A DNA stretch of 19,775 nucleotides from DASVHS01 sp038244815. GTDB lineage: Bacteria > Acidobacteriota > Thermoanaerobaculia > Gp7-AA8. The position numbers and the translations under genes are program-made. Numbering within the stretch: the stretch's first letter is position 1; every line of letters begins with the position of its first letter. The notes below the pieces were generated by a model. The model had not been told where the DNA came from, ran no database searches, and saw only the letters and a list, made by a program, of their open reading frames with translations. The DNA lies in NCBI GenBank assembly GCA_038244815.1, contig JBBRTB010000046.1, positions 1-19,775 of the forward strand. Reading direction: 5' to 3'. This document shows positions 14,276-19,775 of the stretch, piece by piece.

Positions 14276-15553
14276 ATGGCGATTCCGAAAGTCTCCCTGA
14301 CGACGAAGATCTTCATCGGGCTCATCCTTGGAATCCTGCTGGGCTGGCTCAAACCGGACTGGGGCATTGCCGCGCGGCCGTTGTCCATCCTCTTTCTGAA
14401 TCTGATCAAGTCGATCATCGCGCCGTTGATTTTCTCGACGCTGGTGATCGGCATCGCCGGGACGGGAGACATCCGCCAGGTCGGCCGCATCGGGCTCAAG
14501 GCGCTCGTCTATTTCGAGATCGTTACGACGTTCGCGCTGTTCATCGGCCTGGGCGCCGTGAACCTGACGAAGCCGGGTGTCGGCGTATCGCTCAAGGCCA
14601 CGACGGAGGAGGCGGCCGCCCGTGGATTGATCACCACGGCCAAGCCGCAGTCATTCGGCGATCTGATCGCCCATCTCTCGCCGCCGTCGATCATCAAGGC
14701 CATGGCGGACGGCGACGTGCTGCAAATCGTCGTGTTCACGGTCCTCTTCGCGCTGGCCGTCACCAGCATCGGTGAAAAGGCGAGGCCGGTCGTGCAGTGG
14801 TGCGAGTCTCTGGCCGACATCATGTTCCGCTTCACCGAGTTCATCATGAAGTTCGCGCCGGTGGGGGTCGGCGCGGCCATGGCCAACACGGTCGGGCACT
14901 CCGGCCTGGGCGTGCTCCGCAACCTCGGCGTGCTCGTGGGCACGCTGTACGGCGCGCTGCTCTTCTTCCTGCTCTTCGTCCTCTTGCCGGTGGCGTTGAT
15001 CTTCCGCGTTCCGCTGCGCGATTTTCTGAACGCCGTGAAGACACCGGCCACGATCGCCTTTGCCACGACGTCGTCGGAGTCCGCGCTGCCCAAGGCCATG
15101 GAGAACATGGAGCGTCTCGGCGTGCCGCGGCGGATCGTCGGCTTCGTCCTGCCCACCGGTTACAGCTTCAACCTCGACGGCACGACGTTGTATCTGGCGC
15201 TGGCGTCGATCTTCGTGGCGCAGGCGGCGGGCGTGCACATGTCCTTCGGGCATCAGATCGTGATGCTGCTGACGCTGATGCTGACGTCGAAAGGAGTGGC
15301 CGGCGTGCCGCGCGCCTCGCTCGTGATTCTTCTCGGCACACTCGCTTCGTTCAACCTCCCTGCCGAAGGCGTCCTGGTGATCCTCGGCGTCGACGAGCTG
15401 ATGGACATGGCCCGCACCTGCGTGAATGTGATCGGCAACTGCCTGGCCACGGTCGTCGTCGCGATCTGGGAGAAGTCGTTCCGCACGGCGGAATGGATCC
15501 AGGAGCAGGCAGAGCTCGAAGAGGTGACAGGGCTGCCGGCGATTGTGAGCTAA
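14276..15553 (+). CDS. Dicarboxylate/amino acid:cation symporter (DAACS, GltP/DctA-like)
   Basis: A 425-residue secondary transporter that brings in acidic amino acids or C4-dicarboxylates with Na+ or H+. The hallmark segments are all present: the HP1 serine motif ATTSSESALPK (about 263-273), TM7 NLDGTTLY (299-306), the HP2 SKGVAGVPRAS (338-348), and TM8 VDELMDMARTCVNVIGN. In TM8, Asp373, Asp377, Arg380, Thr381 and Asn384 line up with the substrate-binding residues Asp390, Asp394, Arg397, Thr398 and Asn401 of GltPh. The Arg points to an acidic substrate. The frame is open upstream to 14222, but ATG 14276 leads directly into TM1 as in homologues. It stops on the overlap with the opposing small gene. 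Aspartate or glutamate uptake would suit the asparagine synthase nearby, though the link is only positional. Confidence 0.93.
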   Translation: MAIPKVSLTTKIFIGLILGILLGWLKPDWGIAARPLSILFLNLIKSIIAPLIFSTLVIGIAGTGDIRQVGRIGLKALVYFEIVTTFALFIGLGAVNLTKPGVGVSLKATTEEAAARGLITTAKPQSFGDLIAHLSPPSIIKAMADGDVLQIVVFTVLFALAVTSIGEKARPVVQWCESLADIMFRFTEFIMKFAPVGVGAAMANTVGHSGLGVLRNLGVLVGTLYGALLFFLLFVLLPVALIFRVPLRDFLNAVKTPATIAFATTSSESALPKAMENMERLGVPRRIVGFVLPTGYSFNLDGTTLYLALASIFVAQAAGVHMSFGHQIVMLLTLMLTSKGVAGVPRASLVILLGTLASFNLPAEGVLVILGVDELMDMARTCVNVIGNCLATVVVAIWEKSFRTAEWIQEQAELEEVTGLPAIVS

Positions 15554-15762
15554 GTCGTCAGAACCCGAAATCCGGTCTCGGTTTCCGGCGCGGCCTCGCG
15601 GCGCCGGTCGAGACGCGTGACGATCCATTGCTCGCCGCGCCGCTCGACCTCGACGCACACCGACGCCCACATGGAATCCTCGAGATTCTCTGTAAAGCGG
15701 AATCTCGAGCCGGGCCAGGCCTCCTGCGGGACGGCCTGAGAGCGGAGATGCTCTTCGGCCAT
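15550..15762 (-). CDS. Small hypothetical protein
   Basis: Seventy residues, MAEEHLRSQAVPQEAWPG then RFRFTENLEDSMWASVCVEV and RRGEQWIVTRLDRRREAAPE, with no family I recognise. The alternation of polar strands around two Trp and a Thr-Arg-Leu-Asp turn looks like a small alpha/beta protein. The gene's stop overlaps the symporter's stop by three bases on the other strand. ATG 15762 has GGAG about 9 bases ahead. The frame also permits ATG 15801 (83 residues), but that would leave only 41 bases for the two divergent promoters before the asparagine synthase gene. Confidence 0.6.
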   Translation of the reverse strand: MAEEHLRSQAVPQEAWPGSRFRFTENLEDSMWASVCVEVERRGEQWIVTRLDRRREAAPETETGFRVLTT

Positions 15763-15827
15763 GGCGATCAACTCCGGCCCTCCGACGTGATCACACGACA
15801 TTTATCTATGGTACGCCGCGCCGAAGC

Positions 15828-15833
15828 TATTAT
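15828..15833 (+). promoter_or_regulatory. Putative -10 box close to the asparagine synthase start
   Basis: TATTAT matches the -10 consensus at five of six positions and ends 9 bases before ATG 15843. Transcription would start about 2-4 bases from the start codon, giving a leaderless or nearly leaderless mRNA. No ribosome binding site precedes the ATG, which agrees with this. No clear -35 box was seen. Confidence 0.35.
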
Positions 15834-15842
15834 TGGCGGCCC

Positions 15843-17687
15843 ATGTGCGGCATCGTGGCCATCTACTCCCATCGTGAGGGCGCCCCGCCGGTCGACGAGC
15901 AGGAGCTCATCGCCGCGCGCGACTGCATGCGCCAGCGAGGTCCGGATGGCTGCGGCCAGTGGATTTCGGCCGACCGCCGCGTGGGCCTGGGCCACCGGCG
16001 GCTGGCCATCATCGATCCAACGCCGCGCGCGGCGCAGCCCATGACCAGCCGTGACGGCCGGTTGACGATCGTGTTCAACGGCGAGATCTACAACCACCAC
16101 GAGCTGCGGCCCGACGTCGAGCGCCACTCCGGTCCCATGCGCACGACCAGCGACACCGAGGTTCTGCTCGGTCTCTATGCGCTGGAGGGTGCGGCCATGC
16201 TGCCCAGGCTGCGTGGGATGTTCGCGATGTGCATCTGGGACGCGGCCGCGCGCACGCTGTTTCTGGCGCGCGATCCCTACGGGATCAAACCGCTGTACTA
16301 CTCATCGGATGACGGTGTGGTGCGCGCGGCCTCGCAGGTGAAGGCGCTGCTGACCATGCCCGTCTCGCGCGGCGTCGATCTCGCCGGCGTGTGCGGATTC
16401 CTGCTGCGCGGATCGGTGCCCGAGCCGTTCACGATCCACGAAGGCATCCACGCCGTTCCCTCCGGCACCTCGATCGTCGTCGACGAACATGGCCTGAGCG
16501 AGCCGAAGCGCTTCCATTCGGTTGCGGCCGAGTGGGCGGAAGCGGCGCGCCGGCCGGCGCTCACGGAAGAGGAAGCCCGCGAGCAGATTCGCGCGTCGGT
16601 GCGCTACCACATGGTGTCGGACGTCGAGGTCGGGGCATTCCTGTCATCGGGCAAAGACTCGACGTCGCTCACGGCGATCGCGCAGGAGTTCACCAGTACG
16701 CCGCTCCGCACGGTCACGCTGGCCTTCGACGAATACCGCGGGACGCGTCACGACGAGGCCCCGCTGGCCGAGGAAGTGGCGCGGAAGTATGGATTCCGTC
16801 ACGAGACCCGGGTGCTTTCGCGCGACGAGTTCCGGGCCGAGCTGCCGCGCATGCGCGCGGCCATGGATCAGCCGACGATCGACGCGTTCAACTCCTACTT
16901 CGTCAGCCGCGCCGCGGCGGCGCATGGGCTCAAAGTCGTGCTCTCGGGAACGGGCGGCGACGAGCTGTTCGGCGGCTATACGACGTTCCAGAAGATCCCC
17001 CGGTTCGTGCGCGGCATGAGCGTGCCCTCGCGCGTGCCGCTGCTGCCGCGGGCGTTTCGCGAGCTGCATCGCGCCCTCATTCGCTCGAACCCGAAGTTCA
17101 GCCCCAAGAGCGGCAGCTCGATCGAGTACGGCGGCACCTATGCCGGCGCCTACCTCATCAAGCGCGGACTCTTTCTGCCGTGGGAGCTGCCGTCGATCAT
17201 CGGGCTGGAGGCGGCGAACGAAGGTCTCGACCGGCTGGGCATCCTGGAGCGGTTCGAGGAAGCGCTCTCGGGCGATCCCGGTTCGGGATGGGGACGCGTG
17301 GCCATCCTCGAGTCGATGTTTCTGCTTCGCGATCAATTGCTGCGCGACATCGACTGGGCGGCCATGGCGCATTCGCTCGAAGTGCGGGTGCCGCTCGTCG
17401 ATCTCTTCCTGCTGCGCGCCATTGCCCCGACGGTGCTGCGCATGCGCGGCGACCGCAAGCGCCTGCTCGTCACTTCGCCGAAAACGGCTCTTCCGCCCGA
17501 GGTTCTGGCGCGGAGAAAGAGCGGCTTCACGCTGCCGGTGAAGAAGTGGATGGGCGAGGAACGGCGGCGCTTCGGGATGCGCGACTGGGCTCTGCAACTG
17601 CTGCGCGACGAGTTCCTTCCGCGTGCAAACGAGGGGGCGCTCACTCGCGCGCTGGAGCGATCGATGACCAACCCGCTGGTCGCCTAG
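15843..17687 (+). CDS. asnB: Asparagine synthase (glutamine-hydrolysing), AsnB type
   Basis: A 614-residue cytoplasmic enzyme that would convert aspartate, ATP and glutamine to asparagine. The N-terminal class-II glutaminase domain (about 1-210) starts with the nucleophile Cys2 after Met removal (MCGIVAIYS) and carries RQRGPDG, LGHRRLAIID, NGEIYNH and the acidic SDTEVLL. The synthetase domain (about 245-600) has FLSSGKDSTSL at about 266-276, then VVLSGTGGDELFGGYTTF, and the closing ARRKSGFTLPVKKWM. The ATP-binding P-loop is normally S-G-G-x-D-S. Here it is S-S-G-K-D-S (268-273), with Ser in place of the first Gly and a Lys. AsnB-like proteins of this length also act in exopolysaccharide or peptide tailoring, so the exact acceptor is uncertain. 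It reads alone, 46 bases before a small membrane-protein gene. Confidence 0.9.
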   Translation: MCGIVAIYSHREGAPPVDEQELIAARDCMRQRGPDGCGQWISADRRVGLGHRRLAIIDPTPRAAQPMTSRDGRLTIVFNGEIYNHHELRPDVERHSGPMRTTSDTEVLLGLYALEGAAMLPRLRGMFAMCIWDAAARTLFLARDPYGIKPLYYSSDDGVVRAASQVKALLTMPVSRGVDLAGVCGFLLRGSVPEPFTIHEGIHAVPSGTSIVVDEHGLSEPKRFHSVAAEWAEAARRPALTEEEAREQIRASVRYHMVSDVEVGAFLSSGKDSTSLTAIAQEFTSTPLRTVTLAFDEYRGTRHDEAPLAEEVARKYGFRHETRVLSRDEFRAELPRMRAAMDQPTIDAFNSYFVSRAAAAHGLKVVLSGTGGDELFGGYTTFQKIPRFVRGMSVPSRVPLLPRAFRELHRALIRSNPKFSPKSGSSIEYGGTYAGAYLIKRGLFLPWELPSIIGLEAANEGLDRLGILERFEEALSGDPGSGWGRVAILESMFLLRDQLLRDIDWAAMAHSLEVRVPLVDLFLLRAIAPTVLRMRGDRKRLLVTSPKTALPPEVLARRKSGFTLPVKKWMGEERRRFGMRDWALQLLRDEFLPRANEGALTRALERSMTNPLVA

Positions 17688-17733
17688 GAGTCCGGCATCC
17701 GAGTTGCTCTAGCAGGGCGTGGAGGGACTCTCG

Positions 17734-17880
17734 ATGCTATTCACGCTTGCCATCATTCTGCTGATCGCCTGGCTCCTCGGGCTCTTCGCGTTTCACGTCA
17801 CGGCATGGTTCATTCACGTCCTGATCGTGATCGCCATCATCGTGTTCATTCTCCATTTCGTGCGAGGACGTTCCGTTTAG
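17734..17880 (+). CDS. Small two-helix membrane protein, lmo0937 family (DUF5670-like)
   Basis: A 48-residue protein. Its two hydrophobic helices are LFTLAIILLIAWLLGLFAF and IHVLIVIAIIVFILHF, joined by HVTAWF, and it ends in the basic RGRSV. This layout, with the WLLGL and IH-x-L-x-V-I-A-I-I motifs, is that of the lmo0937 family of tiny membrane proteins of unknown role, often linked with envelope stress. A strong GGAGG (17721-17725) lies 8 bases before ATG 17734. It lies between the asparagine synthase and the aminopeptidase, 46 bases from each, on the same strand. Confidence 0.83.
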   Translation: MLFTLAIILLIAWLLGLFAFHVTAWFIHVLIVIAIIVFILHFVRGRSV

Positions 17881-17925
17881 CGGCGGCGTTCGAATCGCGT
17901 ATGCTCTGCCACCGGAGGGCAGGGC

Positions 17926-19680
17926 ATGGGAGACGTTCACTCGTTTGCGCGGCCTGAAAAGGCCGCGGTCAAACATCTCTCGCTGAATCTGGCGGTCGAC
18001 TTCGAGCGCAAACAACTCACCGGCTCGGCGGCGCTGACGATCGAGAATCGCGGCGCGCGCGAGCTCGTGCTCGATACGAACGGATTGTCGATCGCGCGCG
18101 TCGCGCTCGACTCCGGCGGTGATGTGCCGTCCGTGCTCGGCGAGCCCGTCAGGTTTCTGGGCCGCTCGCTGACGATTCCCATCGAGCCGTCGACGAGAGT
18201 CGTGCACATCGACTACGCGACGTCGCCGGATGCCGCGGCCGTGCAGTGGCTGTCGCCGCAGCAGACGGCCGGCGGCAAGCATCCATTTCTATTCACGCAA
18301 TCGCAGGCCATCCTGGCGCGGACCTGGGTGCCCTGTCAGGACACACCCGGCGTGCGCATGACGTACGAGGCCACCATCCGTGTTCCGCGCGGGCTCCTCG
18401 CGGTCATGAGCGCGGAGAATCCGGTGGAGATGACCGACGGTCTCTATCACTTCCGGATGCCGCAGCCGATTCCGTCCTATCTGCTCGCTCTTGCCGCCGG
18501 CGACCTGGCCTTCCGTTCCCTCGGACGCAACTCCGGCGTCTACGCGGAGAAGCCGGTGATCGAATCGGCGGCCTACGAGCTGGCCGACACGCAGAAGATG
18601 ATCGAGGCCGCGGAGACGCTGTACGGGCCTTACCGGTGGGGGCAGTACGACATCCTCGTCCTCCCGCCGAGCTTTCCGTTCGGCGGCATGGAGAATCCGC
18701 GGCTGACGTTTGCCACGCCGACGATTCTGGCGGGCGACCGGTCGCTGGTGTCGCTCGTCGCGCACGAGCTGGCGCACTCATGGTCGGGGAATCTCGTCAC
18801 GAACGCGACGTGGAACGACTTCTGGCTCAACGAGGGATTCACGACGTATTTCGAGCGCCGCATCATGGAGGCGGTGTACGGGCGCGACTACTCGGAGATG
18901 CTGGCCCGGCTGGGCATGCAGGATCTCGAGCAGACGGTCGCGGAACTGGGCGCCGAGAGCGCGGACACGCATCTGTTTCTCGACCTCCAGGGCCGCGATC
19001 CGGACGAGGCTGCAAACAAACTGGCCTACGAGAAGGGCTACTTCCTGCTGCGGCTGATCGAAGAGACGGTGGGCCGCCAGGTCTTCGATGCCTATCTGCG
19101 TGATTACTTCGACCGCAACGCCTTCCGCTCGATGACCACCGGCGTGTTCGTCGAGGACATCCGGAAAAATCTCATCGGACCTTACGAAGATCGGATCGAA
19201 ATCGATCGCTGGGTGAACGGACCGGGCATTCCGCCGAACGCGCCGCGGGTTCAGTCGAACGCATTCGAAAAAGTCGAGGAGCAGGTTCGCCAGTTCCAGG
19301 AAGGGACAGCAGCGTCGAAGCTGGAGACGAAACGATGGTCGACGCATGAATGGATCCATTTCCTGCGCCATCTGCCCGCGGATCTCACTCTCGAACAGAT
19401 GCAGGATCTCGATGGCGCGTTCGGTTTCACCCGTAGCGGCAACTCGGAGATCCTGCACGAGTGGCTGATGCAGGCGATGCGCCATCGTTACGCTGCGGCG
19501 GACGAGGCGCTGGAGCGCTTTCTCCTGAGGCAGGGCCGGAGAAAGTACCTGAAGCCGCTGTACCAGCAGCTGGCGGAGACGGAAGAGGGGCGAGTGCGTG
19601 CCCGCGCGATCTACGAGAAAGCGCGTCCGACGTACCACGCCGTATCCCGCGGCACGATCGACACAATCCTCAACTGGTAG
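17926..19680 (+). CDS. M1-family aminopeptidase, leukotriene A4 hydrolase-like
   Basis: A 584-residue zinc aminopeptidase that would remove N-terminal residues from peptides, probably in the cytoplasm as no signal peptide is seen. The beta-saddle N-domain runs to about 195. The catalytic domain carries the exopeptidase motif GGMEN at 253-257 and the zinc motif HELAH at 280-284 with Glu303 after the usual 18-residue gap (HExxH-x18-E, Glu281 as base). Tyr368 in AYEKGY matches the proton-donor Tyr383 of LTA4H. The segment PPSFPFGGMENPRLTFATPT with SGNLVTNATWNDFWLNEGF is much closer to LTA4H than to PepN. The C-terminal helical domain (THEWIHFLRHLP, about 465 on) is also LTA4H-like. GGAGG (17914-17918) stands 7 bases before ATG 17926. 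Epoxide hydrolase activity cannot be judged: the position of LTA4H Tyr378 is an Ala here. Confidence 0.94.
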   Translation: MGDVHSFARPEKAAVKHLSLNLAVDFERKQLTGSAALTIENRGARELVLDTNGLSIARVALDSGGDVPSVLGEPVRFLGRSLTIPIEPSTRVVHIDYATSPDAAAVQWLSPQQTAGGKHPFLFTQSQAILARTWVPCQDTPGVRMTYEATIRVPRGLLAVMSAENPVEMTDGLYHFRMPQPIPSYLLALAAGDLAFRSLGRNSGVYAEKPVIESAAYELADTQKMIEAAETLYGPYRWGQYDILVLPPSFPFGGMENPRLTFATPTILAGDRSLVSLVAHELAHSWSGNLVTNATWNDFWLNEGFTTYFERRIMEAVYGRDYSEMLARLGMQDLEQTVAELGAESADTHLFLDLQGRDPDEAANKLAYEKGYFLLRLIEETVGRQVFDAYLRDYFDRNAFRSMTTGVFVEDIRKNLIGPYEDRIEIDRWVNGPGIPPNAPRVQSNAFEKVEEQVRQFQEGTAASKLETKRWSTHEWIHFLRHLPADLTLEQMQDLDGAFGFTRSGNSEILHEWLMQAMRHRYAAADEALERFLLRQGRRKYLKPLYQQLAETEEGRVRARAIYEKARPTYHAVSRGTIDTILNW

Positions 19681-19691
19681 AGGGGGTCAGA

Positions 19692-19775
19692 GCTTCGCTT
19701 CGTCAGTTTTCTACGAAGTGTGGATCTTTTTCCTCTACCTTTTCCACATCGCGTAGAAAACTGACGAAGCGAAGC
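19692..19775. repeat. Long inverted repeat (perfect 24-bp arms), REP/MITE-like hairpin reaching the window edge
   Basis: The 24 bases at 19692-19715 (GCTTCGCTTCG...TTTTCTACG) are the exact reverse complement of 19752-19775. Inside, after three unpaired bases on each side, TGTGGA (19719-19724) pairs with TCCACA (19743-19748), leaving an 18-base loop rich in T and C. The right arm ends exactly at the window edge, so the repeat may be longer. It begins 12 bases after the aminopeptidase stop. It could terminate that transcript, or be a REP-type or miniature transposable palindrome; the GGGGTCAG just before it resembles the ends of such elements. Confidence 0.85.

Noticed and set aside
14797..17764. 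Long plus-strand frames of over 400 codons overlapping the symporter and asparagine synthase
   Set aside because: They run in alternative frames of genes whose family motifs are complete, and their translations are Arg/Ala/His-rich.
1..19775. CRISPR array, prophage or toxin-antitoxin pair
   Set aside because: No regularly spaced direct repeats, phage structural genes or small paired toxin/antitoxin frames were seen anywhere in the window.

Overview
The window is high-GC DNA with tightly packed genes on both strands. It probably comes from an environmental bacterium with a Gram-negative envelope. The evidence for that envelope is a lipoprotein murein transglycosylase, an exosortase system, and lipoprotein-like and DUF3494 exported proteins. 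The mix of a leukotriene-A4-hydrolase-like aminopeptidase, exosortase H, DUF3494 proteins and an ISL3 transposase would fit an Acidobacteriota-like lineage. That placement is an inference, because no taxonomic marker gene is present.

Layout. The 3' end of an ISL3-type transposase enters at the left edge (2-130). A minus-strand pair follows: an acetyltransferase overlapping a soluble lytic transglycosylase. Divergent from them is a Xer-type tyrosine recombinase (2949-3923), then a two-gene ABC-2 exporter (ATPase plus permease, GTGA overlap) and a tRNA-Gly(CCC). The stretch from about 6.5 to 10.7 kb is an accessory island. It holds a frameshifted DUF3617 gene on the minus strand and about 500 bp of apparently non-coding DNA. 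Next comes a three-gene plus-strand cluster: a DUF3494 surface protein with an Ig-like domain and an IPTL-CTERM-like C-terminal signal, exosortase H, and a polytopic partner protein. After the cluster lies a field of gene remnants: an ArsR-type regulator without its N-terminus, the first codons of an unknown gene, and the last 44 codons of a second ABC-2 permease. The island ends with a second tRNA-Gly(CCC). The permease tail, putative promoter and tRNA at 10.42-10.66 kb repeat the arrangement at 6.25-6.49 kb, so the island is bracketed by an old, diverged duplication.

From 10.7 kb there is a minus-strand CHASE3-GAF-GGDEF diguanylate cyclase, a broken second DUF3494 gene, and a minus-strand lipoprotein of unknown function. 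These are followed by an acidic amino acid/dicarboxylate symporter, a small minus-strand protein, an AsnB-type asparagine synthase, a 48-residue lmo0937-type membrane peptide and an M1 aminopeptidase. The window ends inside a long hairpin with a perfect 24-bp stem.

How the genes work together. The clearest functional unit is 7577-9901. The export signal and C-terminal tripartite tail of the DUF3494 protein make it the likely substrate of the exosortase next to it, and the third gene is the likely partner of that enzyme. A second, broken DUF3494 gene nearby suggests the family was once larger here. The remaining genes are mostly housekeeping or stand-alone (cell-wall turnover, export, c-di-GMP signalling, amino-acid uptake and synthesis, peptide breakdown).
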